The translations under genes and the position numbers were made by a program. From Cryptomeria japonica (Eukaryota > Streptophyta > Pinopsida > Cupressales > Cupressaceae), in NCBI RefSeq assembly GCF_030272615.1, contig NC_081415.1, positions 187,377,233-187,441,232 of the forward strand: DNA of 64,000 nt. Direction: 5' to 3'. The notes beneath the pieces are model-generated. The model was given only the letters and a program-made list of their open reading frames with translations, had not been told where the DNA came from and made no database searches. Positions 46,612 to 56,899 of this stretch are shown here, one piece after another. The stretch's first letter is position 1. Each line of letters starts with the position of its first letter.

Positions 46612-47882
46612 TGTAGACACCTAAAAATGGTCAACGCTTGCGGAGTCATACTTTAACATTTGCGCATTGCCTTATTTTAGGTTTTTGCGTAGCATTAACA
46701 TTTCTCCTATGTCACGCACTTGATCTTTTTCATTTGCGAACATCGAGTCATTCTTCTACACTCTTCATTTGTCTCGCTTTCAAATTTGGTCTTGTCGACA
46801 ACAATCTTCAATCATGATTTTGGGTCGATCTTTGTCCTTTTGTCAATCTTGTCATATTGCGATCGATTCGTCATCGATCCTTGTCCTTTTCAATCATGTC
46901 AATTTGGTCAATTTGTCATTGATTTTTGTCAACCAATCTCAATCAAATCATTTATCAACACTGGTCATTTATCAATTCAAAATCATGATCGAATCAATAT
47001 CAACGATCCTTTGTCAAGACCTAATTGTCGTCCTTGTATTTCTAATTCATCTTCCAAGGTTTTATGATTTATTCATTTAATCTTGTTTGGCATTTTCCCT
47101 CTAGGTTAAATAATTTATTTATTTATCCTAAGTCTTCTTGTCACAATTAAATGTTTATTTAATTGGCTAATTATTCCTCTTTGTGAATTAATTAATAAAT
47201 GACAAATTATTAATTAATTTACCTAATTTCTAATTTCATTATTTCCTCATTTCCTAATTTCTTATTTTTCTAATTCTTAATTTCAATTTCCTCCTATTTC
47301 TCTCCAAAATTCATGGAAATGACATGTCAATTTGTCATAAATTTGTCATAATTGACAATCAATCAATTTTGACATAGAAGTTGTCATAATTTGTCATAAA
47401 TTATCAATCAACAAATTGTGCATAGAAAGTGCATAATTTGTCATAATTTGTCATATTGATTTGCAATTTCCATTTGAATTGGATCATGCTAATCTTGTCA
47501 TTTCTCCAATTTCTCTATAAATTGGATGATTTTCTACAATCAAGCGCTAATTTTTGGCGAATCCTTAATCAGACTATTGAATTTACAGTTCGAGTATTCT
47601 TGTGTCAAAGTCAATCTTGCTTTCACAATTAGGTGTATGCACTTGAAGGTGAGATCCACAACAAACCTATTTGGAGAAGAAAGAAGAACAATGGAGCCAC
47701 ATGAAGGAGCATTCAAATCACACCTTTAGTTTGCTTAATTTCTAGTTTTGAATGTTTTTTTTATTTCATGTCTCTATTGAGTGTTGTTTAGGATAGATCA
47801 TTGCAGTTATGCTTTCGTGATTGAGCTAAATTGATTGTTATGTTTATATTGGTTGTGATGATTTCCTATTTCCTATGCTACA
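46612..47882 (+). repeat. 3' LTR of the 11.1-kb element
   Basis: TGTAGACACC...GCTACA, 1,271 bases, near-identical to the 5' LTR. Some of the differences are C/T or G/A changes, for example GTGTAG versus GCGTAG and GCCGCA versus GCCACA. Confidence 0.9.
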
Positions 47883-48256
47883 TTAATTGAATTGATAAAT
47901 GACCAGTGTTGATAAATGATTTGATTGAGATTGGTTGACAAAAATCAATGACAAATTGACCAAATTGACATGATTGAAAAGGACAAGGATCGATGACGAA
48001 TCGATCGCAATATGACAAGATTGACAAAAGGACAAAGATCGACCCAAAATCATGATTGAAGATTGTTGTCGACAAGACCAAATTCGAAAGCGAGACAAAT
48101 GAAGAGTGTAGAAGAATGACTCGATGTTTGCAAATGAAAAAGATCAAGTGCGTGACATAGGAGAAATGTTAATGCTACGCAAAAACCTAAAATAAGGCAA
48201 TGCGCAAATGTTAAAGTATGACTCCGCAAGCATTTGACCATTTTTAGGTGTCTACA
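47883..48256 (-). repeat. Inverted partial LTR directly after the 3' LTR
   Basis: 47,883-47,889 reads TTAATTG, identical to the seven bases that follow the 5' LTR (38,433-38,439). From 47,886 the sequence is the reverse complement of LTR positions 37,531 down to 37,163, ending exactly with ...GGTGTCTACA, the complement of the LTR start. ATTG (47,886-47,889) belongs to both parts, so the joint shows 4-base microhomology. AATAA follows at 48,257. Confidence 0.9.
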
Positions 48257-48261
48257 AATAA
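48257..48261 (+). repeat. Target site duplication AATAA, right copy
   Basis: Matches 37,158-37,162 exactly. It flanks the inverted LTR piece rather than the 3' LTR, showing that the whole 11.1-kb unit integrated together. Confidence 0.75.
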
Positions 48262-48415
48262 CATTAAATGGCTGAGTAATTATGTTTTAGTTGAAATTGA
48301 AAATAAAATATTTTATTTTAGGAGAACTCACACTATTCCCTATCATATTTTAGACTCTCAATTTTGTTAGTAGTGGTTTGATGTCTTTGGACCTGATCAT
48401 TGCATTTCTTTAGTT

Positions 48416-49153
48416 ACGTTTGCCAGCCTACTCCTAGCCTGTGCCAAAATGGGAGCTTTGGAACAGGGTATGGACATCCATCAAAGCCTAAAAGATAGAG
48501 GAATTTTGTTAGATGTAGTTACAACTGCACAAAATGGATTTGTTGAGAAGGCTTTAGAAACTTTCAAGCAAATGCAATCGGCAGGTGTAAAGCCAAATTC
48601 CACGACCATTGCTACTATCCTCCCTGCTTGTGCCAAAATGGGAGATTTGGAACAGGGTATGGACATTCATTGAACCATAAAGGATAGAGAAATTTTGTCA
48701 GATGTTGTAGTTGTAACTGCCTTGGTAGACATGTATGCAAAATGTGGAAGCATAGACAAGGCACGTGAACTATTTGATAGAATGCCTAAAAGAAATGTTG
48801 TCTCGTGGACTGCAACGATTGCTGGATATGCACAAAATGGATTTGTCGAAAAGGCTTTAGACACTTTCAAGCAAATGGAATTGGAAGGCATAAAGCCAAA
48901 TTCCACAACCTTTGCTAGCATCCTCCCTGCCTGTGCAAAAATGGGAGCTTTGGAACAGGGTATGGACATCCATCAAAGAATAATGGATAGAGGAATTTTG
49001 TTAGGTGTTGTACTTGCAAATGCCCTGCTTGACATGAATGCAAAATGTGGAAACATGGACAAGGCTCGTGAATTGTTTGATACAATGCCGCAAAGAGATG
49101 TGATCTCATGTGAACAATCAACACACGTGTATACGGGAGGAAGGGACTGCTGA
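48416..49153 (+). pseudogene. PPR (PLS-type) gene fragment
   Basis: One frame carries pentatricopeptide repeats of the conifer/land-plant PLS type: CAKMGALEQGMDIHQ, ALVDMYAKCGSIDKARELFD, MPKRNVVSWTATIAGYAQNG, FKQMELEGIKPNSTTFASIL and ALLDMNAKCGNMDKARELFD. Such proteins bind RNA in plastids or mitochondria and take part in editing, splicing or stability. The fragment starts and ends mid-protein. It has an in-frame TGA at 48,671 and lacks about 40 residues in its first repeat, where DVV is joined straight to TTAQNGF. No start region, transit peptide, or C-terminal E/DYW domain is present. It is a pseudogene or duplicated fragment. From about 49,100 the translation leaves the PPR pattern. Confidence 0.85.
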
Positions 49154-49394
49154 TACCAAATCGAATGCTCACTCCTCAATCATAGTTCTATGGTTTTACG
49201 AGATTAAACTAGGACAATTAACCACCACATGTATATTTTTTGCAACATGAAATTAAAAACTAGGGCAATTTGAATCTACCTCCTACGTGGGATTGCCTTC
49301 AATGCGGGTTTGATGTTCTTGGGGGTTGAAGTCGCCACAGATGCCTACGCGGGATTGCAATTCATAAATGAATTCCCTGCCTCTTTTTTAATTT

Positions 49395-51307
49395 TGTAAT
49401 GGCCGCTGTCATCGGAATCACGATGAACTCAAGCACTTTTTTGAAAAAAAGAAAATTCTCATTGCTAATGCCTTCTTCGTCGAAACCAAATGGGTAATTT
49501 CCATCAAAACTACAACGAATGCGAGCATTTTTTCAAAAAAAATCAAATTTGGCCACAATATACCTTCTCCGTCAGAAACCTCAGTCGAAAATCTAGTCCA
49601 AATGTATTAGTGTAACTTAGATCATTTAGAAAACTTGATTGACTTTTATGTTTAAATCAATATGGGAAAAGATTGTCTCTACCGGTTATCACCTATGCAA
49701 GTTTTAATTTCTGTATTTGCTTTTGCTTAAGTAATGGCAAGCCTTGCTTTGTTTGATTGGACCCTATTGTATGGATTGATTTGGGGTACCTATTTTTGTC
49801 CTCAGTATCAAGTTTGACTGTTGTTTAGTGGTAGTGTTGTAAATGGTCATATCCTTTATGCAGGTGTCGAATGATGTTTGGTGGTTGACCATAGCTGGCT
49901 AGGTCTCTAGTTAGAGTATCGTCTGTCAATGCACCTCATATGAAGTCGTGTTTGACCAAATGGTTGTTCCCTCCATTTTGAACTCTATTGCTTGACCATG
50001 TGCATTTCTTGGTTTTTTGAGTTCGTTTGAGTATAGTCTAGTGTTGTAAGGGAAAGTGGCTTTCGATTGGGGGTTGCACCCAAAGTGGTTGCTAGGTAAC
50101 CCATCAAAAGTGTGTCTAATAAGTGATAACCTTATAGTATATTGGAGAGTTAGTTAATGAATCACTAAGTAAGATAATTGTGCCTCACACATGGGATGAG
50201 TGCTAACACAAACTCGACATGCAGTGAGAAGGCCTGAAATGGCAAACCATCATCCTTGTCTTCACGAAAGGATGTGTGGGTCCACATGAGGCTTGGATGG
50301 GCTGGAGGTTTGGAATAGGTTGCTAGGGTAACCCAGTGGATGGGGCCAGAACCTATGAAGACCTGCCATGGTAACCATACCAGGTTGTGTGATGACACTT
50401 ATCCCCTACGTTCGGTAGTGTGTTGTTGTGTTGTCTTGATAGGATCACTTTTGTGGAGTTGTCTTGTTGCTTATGCCCTTGTGAGTACTTGATATCATGC
50501 TAGACCTTGGGTTGTGATGACTTAGTTTTGCAGATGCTCCAGTGGAACTATGTATTTGCTTCTATTATGTTCAGTTGGATCCTTTCCTATTCAGGGATCA
50601 TTTATGTATTTATTTGACCGATGTGGTTGTTTGTATATTGGTTATGTTCACCTTGACGGCAAGGTTGTAAATGATGTGAACCTTACGCATTCTTATCTTA
50701 TTTAATGATTAGAGGGGTCTTATAGTTGAGCAGACCCGGAGATGTAGCCCTCTAGGGGTGAACTCCAATATCAATTTGGTGTTATGTGATGCTTATGTTC
50801 TTATGTTTCCTGTTTAGTTTTAGCATGTATGGATGACATTATGTTAGAATGTATAAAGTGGATAAGATGAAAGTAATCGTAAATGCATGTATGTAGTCAT
50901 CTTTTAAATGCAGTAAATTGGATTATGAAAGAATGTAAATTAGAATAATGGGATATATTCAGTTATTGTTAAGGAAATTAAGTATGCATGGAGAGATCTT
51001 ATTAGTTTATGATGAAATTCAAGTGTGTTTTAAATTAGATGCATGGCTTATATTTTAATGAAAGCTTGAACGTAAGGTATGAATAAATCTTAATGGATGA
51101 ACCTTATCATGTGATCTATATATGTGGAATTAAGTAATCACGTTGGGAAACTCTTTAGGTGTTAGTTGATGTCTTCTGCTGTGTAACCTGTACTTTGATA
51201 TCTCGTTGTATCATTGTGTTGTGTTTAATTTCAAAAAAAGAATTTATTTGCACTCTATTCTTGTGTTTTAGCTTAATCCCTTTGGGGTTTCCTGGCGGGG
51301 CATTACA
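49395..51307 (+). mobile_element. Probable gypsy-type solo LTR
   Basis: The right end CTGGCGGGGCATTACA is a typical LTR terminus and is the imperfect complement of TGTAATGGCCGC at 49,395. The preceding five bases AATTT and following five AATTA match at four positions. The interior has TTGACC/TTGACT words and a CAGACCCGGAGATGTAGCCC phrase typical of gypsy LTRs. No internal coding region or partner LTR is seen. The left end is the less certain one. Confidence 0.5.
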
Positions 51308-52957
51308 AATTACATTTGATTAAATTCAAAGAATTAATGATATTTCTGTTTTCTAGAACTCACAAAAGCATTTAACTAGAAACTAATTGATTCATTAAAA
51401 ATGTTTATGAAAAAAAAGGCCATTAAATTAAAACATGCAATTAGATGTAACATACAACACAAATAGATTCTAGAATCACCTTTATTTTCGATGTGAATTT
51501 ATATAGGGTCACACAGTACATACCTCATACTCAATTCAAGTACAATAAGGGATGACATATAGACAAGGACCAATGTGATATCTCTAAAATAACCACCATT
51601 GGTAAATAACTCAAACCTACCAATTTAGGTGGAGAAATATCATATACCTAAACCCTAAAAGAAAATGTCAAGTGTACATATTCAATATATAGTAAATGAA
51701 GCAATGCATACACACCCAATGGGTTACAATATTACAAACATCAAATAAAGATGGAAATATGATCATCTAATATATCTTAAAATACATAAAACATGATGTT
51801 AAATATAAATATCTCTAGTAAAGGAATACGTGCACAGTATAGGCAATGAAAAATGTAGGTGTTGGTTCTTCAGGTGCTACCAATTGCAATAAACCCGATT
51901 AGGTAGGTCTCAACAAAGAGATTCCCTATCATTGCAACCAATGCCTAAAAGACTTGTTGACCACCCCTTGCAGCCATAAACAAACCCTTAGTCACTAATA
52001 AGGTCAAGGGTCTAGGAACCCTACAAAAACATCCCTTATTAGCAATGGTGCCCATTGTTGAAAGTTGGTATAAGAATAATATGTGGGTAAGTGCACCAAG
52101 ATGGTGTGAAAAAAGTGGGGTATAAGTGGACACTTTTTTTCTTTCTGAAATCAGGTAAACCTAAACTTGGAGGAGAAAGTTGAGAGTCATCCACTCAAGA
52201 TATGAAGATACTCAAAGAACAAAGATTGCAGTACTCTGAATCTAGTTTCCAAACTACTAATTTTTTTCAAAATTGGATAAGATTAAGGGGTTCAAATCCT
52301 TCATGCACAAAAAATAGACCCTTGTTTTTTTTGAAAACATAACATAGTGTATGACGTGCGCATCCAAAAAGTCATAGTTAGATTTAGTATTTTGACAAAT
52401 CCTTTGGCAAAAAGATAGGTAAGAGTGAGCACTAGAAGGTGCGTATTTTTTTGCAATTTTTTGTTGAGTATTTTGGTTTTTATGATTTTTTCATTCGAGC
52501 ACATCCTTAAAATCGAGTACTTGTTCGTGCATGAAGCATAACTTGCACCAAAACAATAGAAAATGGATTTTTTTTTAAAATTGTAAAGAATCAAGTGCAC
52601 TACAATATTATATAAAGTTTTTAAATTTTGGCTAAGTAGATCAAAAGTTATTAAAAAAATGGCACACATGTCTCTGAGAACTATGGAGAGACTAGTAAAA
52701 GAAATTCAATAATAATATGTTATTGTTGCTCAAATTTTAAAAAAATTATATGGTTAGAAAGATCAGAAGATGGGTGAAAATATGGTGGCAATTTTAGAAA
52801 TACCCACTTGATGAAGTGTAAACCTTATGATGACAAATTCAAGAAACCAAGTTCATAAAACAAAACACATCAAAAATGAGTGAAATGGAGGGAAATCAAA
52901 CTTCCAAACCGCAGCTTTGTCATCCAAGCCTATTCACAAGCCTAAATAGATAAGAGC
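51308..52957. other. Intergenic DNA, no gene seen
   Basis: AT-rich. No supported coding or RNA feature. Confidence 0.4.
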
Positions 52958-53040
52958 GTGTACGGGGTTTCTTTTGAATAAGAAATGTGTATGGGGTTTC
53001 TTTTGAATAATAAATGTGTATGGGGTTTTATTTGAATAAG
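52958..53040 (+). repeat. Three tandem copies of a 29-bp unit
   Basis: GTGTA(C/T)GGGGTTT followed by CTTTTGAATAAGAAAT starts at 52,958, 52,987 and 53,016, with two or three changes between copies. Confidence 0.85.
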
Positions 53041-53104
53041 CAGCCGGTATGCGATTCTAAGGAGAAAATATCGCATACGCAATTCTTCCTTTGATACTAT
53101 AACA

Positions 53105-53390
53105 TAAAGAAATTAATGTGTATGTTTAAAATGTGTGTGTGTGCATACATATATGTATATATGTATATGTGTATATATACACACACATATGTATGTATGT
53201 AATATGTATATAATATACAGTGTATGATGTATATATACATATATGTATGTTTATAATATATTAATATATATATATATGTATGTATGTATGTGTGCTATCT
53301 TTTGATATTTTATGTGTATTATATGTATATATGTATGTACATGTATATTGATATATGCCTTTTGATATCTTATTGTACATTGTATTCCTC
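53105..53390. repeat. Alternating TA/TG/CA microsatellite
   Basis: Nearly 290 bases of ATATGTAT, GTGTGT and TATATACACACAC words, largely alternating purine and pyrimidine, with several self-complementary segments such as TGTGTATATATACACACA (about 53,167). Confidence 0.85.
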
Positions 53391-54072
53391 TCTCTCTCTC
53401 TCTCTCAGGACCCCACATAACACCTAATGACATCATGTAAGGTCCTTTAGCACAAATATGACCCCTTAAGACCATATGATGTTCTAACACATGTGAGGCC
53501 CCATTATGACCCTGCATGACCCCCAATGATGCCATATGACCCCTTCGGACTATGTATGATATATTAAGTGTTGTAACACATGCCTGGCTCAATTAGGACC
53601 TCACGTGACCATTAATGACATCATGTGACATCTCTTCCTCCCACCCCATCTCCCTGCCTCCATAAGTTATTCCCCTCTCCCTCCCTCCCTCCCTCCCTCA
53701 CTCCCTTCCTCCCCCATCTCTCTCTCTCTCTCAAATAACACCACATGACCCTTTAGGAGTATATGATGTCCTAAGGGGTCAAGATGACAAGATTGAATTA
53801 TGGTGTCGTAAGGTGGCAAGATGAACCTTTATTACAATATAAAAAGCAGTACCAATATTGCTTACAATAATAACAAACCAACATTCTCCCCCTCTCTCCA
53901 TTCCTCCATACCCCATCCCCCTCTCTCTCTCTCCTTTAGGACCCCACATAACACCTAATGATATCAAGTGACCCCTTAGCACACCACATGACCCTTTAGG
54001 AGCATGTGATGTCCTAAGGGGTCATATGGTGTCCTAAGGTGGCAAGATGAACCATTATTACAATATAAAAAG
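53391..54072. repeat. CT microsatellites and CCTTTAGGAC-type repeated phrases
   Basis: (CT)n runs at about 53,388-53,408, 53,670-53,735 and 53,918-53,934 separate repeated phrases such as GGACCCCACATAACACCTAATGA (about 53,408 and 53,938) and CATATGATGTCCTAAGGGGTC. A segment around AAAAAGCAGTACCAATA at about 53,841 recurs at 56,128, immediately after the solo LTR, so this block is itself duplicated. Confidence 0.7.
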
Positions 54073-56127
54073 TGTAAGGAAAGAAATGCGCAGAAAACGC
54101 TCTCCTAACGTCAATTCTAAGGGGATATGCAAGCAAGGAAGTATTTTAATTCTTTTTGCAATACATTAAGATAAACACAGACAGAAGATTAGGATTAACT
54201 AGACATAATAACACCAGAGAAAGACATCAGATATACGTGGGAAAACCCTTACAAGTAAAAAAACCACCACCAAAAGGAGATCCCTTTATTCAGTAAACAA
54301 CATGGTTACAATAAAGTTAACAGATCTTCTTTTCTGATTTTGTTCTCTGAACTCTATCCTGCTCAACCACACAGATCAACCACTGTCCTGGTTACTCACT
54401 CTTCACTTCTCAACCTCTCTGGCTTTATACACCCATCACACATCAAGAAAGGCAAAACATCTCAAAGTTCCTATCATACTTTAATGATACTCCAAGCCTT
54501 CTGCTCTGTGCGACTCTGAGCTTGTCACACGTCACTCATCTGCCATTCACTGCTCACTCCTTTTTCTGAGCCAAGACTGCAATGTATTGGTTAAGCATAA
54601 CTATAATGGAATCCAATGGTCTTCCATCCGTCCATCTATGTTTCAGTTTCCTCTGGCCACTCTGACAGTTAGTTGCTCCAACCACCAGGAAGTCTAAGCA
54701 TCAGTCTGCATTCGTGAGAAATACAATATCCCACATGCATCAGGAAGTCGGGTCAGTTTGTATTCATATACACCGACAATCTCATCCTTAGTGTCTGAGT
54801 GTTCCCATTTTGGATCTCGGTTTGACCTTTCTCCCACAGTCGGTCTTCGCTCCATCGGCCATCGGTATAGCTTTCAACCGGTAGAGCCCATTGCCCGATG
54901 ATACCCGATCACCAAAGGTAACTCCATTGGGTCATCAACACAACCTTCCTGCTGTCTCCCCGATCCCTGATCACTCTGAGGATGCCAACACCAAACCATT
55001 GGGTCTTCGGCCAAACAATGAACAAGTAATCCCGATCATCGAAAGCAACTCCATCAGGTCATTAGGATAACCTCCAACAGATAGACCTGATCTCCCGATA
55101 ACTAGAGCAGACCTCGTCGGCTCATTCGAACCAACACTACAATGTTACCCCGATCACCAATACCAAGAGCACAGACTCATCGGCTCATCAGATCAAGTCC
55201 AAAACTGTTATCCTGATCTGCATTGCCAGCCCGATAAGATGATTTCATCGGGTCATCGGAACATAAAGAAAAATACAATACCGATGAGTGAAACACTCCA
55301 AGACTAGGTAGAGCGAGCTCATCGGGACATCGGCATGACATTTAGATTGTCAACCTAATAACCTATATGCAACCCGAATGCCAAAAGGTGACTTCATCAG
55401 ATCATCGGCACACCGTTGCACAACTCATCTCGATAGCCGATATGCAACTTGAATGCCAGAAGGCGACTCCATCGGATCATCGGCACACTGCTGCACAAGT
55501 CATCCCAATAGCCGATATACAACCCGAACGCCAAAAGGTGGCTTCATCGGATATCGGGACAACTTCAAACTGGAACCTCCGATAGCTGATGACAAGCCCA
55601 ACTGCTTAAGGTGACTCCATCGAGTTTCGGCATAACATCCATAAGGCTCTTCTGATAACCGATAGCACTCTGACAACCCAAGGTGAATCCATTGGGACTT
55701 CGGCGTAGCCTTTAGCTTGTTAACCCGATAGCCAATATCAACCAAAACCGCATAACACAGCTCCATCGGGTCATCGACACAACTCTCATGAAGTCTTTTC
55801 GAAAGCCAAAGTTACTTTGATGACTAAAGTCGACTTCGTCGGGTCATCAGGATGACTTCAAACCTGCTATGTCGATATGTGAAGCATTTCAACCGAAAGA
55901 CAACTAACCCATTGGGACTTCAGTGTAACAAATAACAACCTCTCCCGATAGCCGATACCAAATCTGAGGAGTCAAGTTTCGTCGGCCAGAGTTGTCCCGA
56001 TCGGCCTAAGTCACACTGATCAAAAAATGTTCAACAACCAAGAAAGTAACACTCTACTGCTCCATTGGTGTAGGCTACTCCGATCAACCCGAATATGGTT
56101 AGGAGAATTCGAGGCACATTCCCAACA
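54073..56127 (-). mobile_element. Solo LTR, 2,055 bp, target duplication AAAAG
   Basis: TGTAAGGAAAG...CATTCCCAACA lies between AAAAG (54,068-54,072) and AAAAG (56,128-56,132). The pre-insertion sequence is preserved nearby (ACAATATAAAAAGCAGTACC at about 53,837), which confirms both borders. Read on the minus strand it starts TGTTGGGAATG and has, near its end, a GGTTTTCCCACG stretch common in plant copia LTRs, so I place it on the minus strand. The middle is an ATCGG/CCGAT-rich tandem array. No internal region remains. Confidence 0.85.
54840..55960. repeat. 75-bp degenerate tandem array (CCGAT/ATCGG)
   Basis: Units are clearest at 55,366, 55,441 and 55,516, exactly 75 bases apart, with the plan TAT(G/A)CAAC..GAA(T/C)GCCA(A/G)AAGG, then ACT(T/C)CATC(G/A)GATCATCGG, then CGATAGCCGA. 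More divergent units extend on both sides. Confidence 0.75.
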
Positions 56128-56214
56128 AAAAGCAGTACCAATACTACTTACAAAAATAACAAACCAGCATGGTCCCCCTCTCTCCCTTCCTCCATACCCC
56201 ATCCATACACAAAT

Positions 56215-56483
56215 TCAACTTGGTAAACAACTTCTTTATCTGAAAAATTGGCGGCAAGCCTCGCAAGTTGTTTATAATTGGCAAAAATTTCACTATCACC
56301 CACTTTTCTTTTGTAGAGAAAATTCAGAAGCACTTTCAAGCTTTCTCTTCCTACCTCCTCCACTATCACTTCTACTCTTTCATTCTCCATGAAACCTACA
56401 ACCTGAAACACAATACTTTCTCCTCCCACCTCTTTCATTATTATATTTTGTTTACCCATCTCATTATATACCACTTGGAACAT
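56215..56483 (-). pseudogene. BTB/POZ-like fragment
   Basis: The minus strand encodes a stretch with VIVEEVGRESLKVLLNFLYK followed by LARLAANFSDKEV. This fits the BTB/POZ pattern of an acidic segment, S.E.+..LL.FLY.G+V, then L...A.KY....L. The beginning is degraded and may contain a duplicated piece (FQVV occurs twice). The fragment stops at the repeat block bordering the solo LTR. BTB proteins are usually cullin-3 adaptors, but this piece is too short to be functional. Confidence 0.5.
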
Positions 56484-56606
56484 AATAATCTTGGCCTACT
56501 GGGAATATGGACATTGGTCTACTAAGCATTTTTAGGGATTAAAGCGTGCATGAGGTTACTGAACATACTGTGTACGTGGTTGTTGAACATACTTTTAGTT
56601 TCCCAA

Positions 56607-56645
56607 CAACCTCAATGGCCTCAAAAAAAGTTTTTGAGGTCGTTG
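56607..56645. repeat. Hairpin with CCTCAAAAA / TTTTTGAGG arms
   Basis: CCTCAAAAA and TTTTTGAGG face each other across two bases (about 56,619-56,639), with partial extension CAAC...GTTG. It lies about 250 bases before the start of the transposase-like frame. Confidence 0.6.
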
Positions 56646-56899
56646 AAGGCCCCGCTGCAACTGTTACTTCACTTTTGTGACAGTTTTATATGTAGAAGTA
56701 AGTAAAATTTTTGTTTTACATGATTTCAAATGATTGAATTATTGTTCTTATTAGTTTTGTCAATGTTATTGTGATTGTTTAATTGTTTTGATTTAATACA
56801 ATAATGATAATGCTCAATTTTATGGTTATTTGATTGTTTAAGAACTTTTATTTACATATATATGTAAACTGATTCTATTTAGGACAACCAGTATTAACA

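Larger units (their letters stand above)
37163..48256 (+). mobile_element. 11.1-kb LTR retroelement without recognisable pol, with inverted LTR piece at its 3' end
   Basis: The order is 5' LTR (37,163-38,432), primer site (38,438), a long leader with iterated motifs, one large frame (40,562-43,381), a 3.2-kb non-coding 3' region, polypurine tract (46,597-46,611), 3' LTR (46,612-47,882) and an inverted partial LTR (47,886-48,256). AATAA flanks the whole unit. No protease, RT, RNase H or integrase motif is visible in the 8.2-kb interior, so it looks like a large retrotransposon derivative (LARD) mobilised by another element. Phrases CACTTGGGGGCAG (about 43,734) and GACACTGGGGGCAAA (about 44,336) recall 3' regions of some gypsy elements. 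LTR identity near 99% indicates a fairly recent insertion. Confidence 0.85.

Noticed and set aside
49149-49159. TGCTGATACCA resembling a reverse-complement primer binding site
   Set aside because: It lacks the CT of GCTCTGATACCA, and no LTR terminus lies at the expected distance.
53251-53982. Minus-strand frames with repeated Gly/His/Met wording
   Set aside because: They translate the CCTTTAGGAC-type repeats and CT microsatellites and have no independent support.
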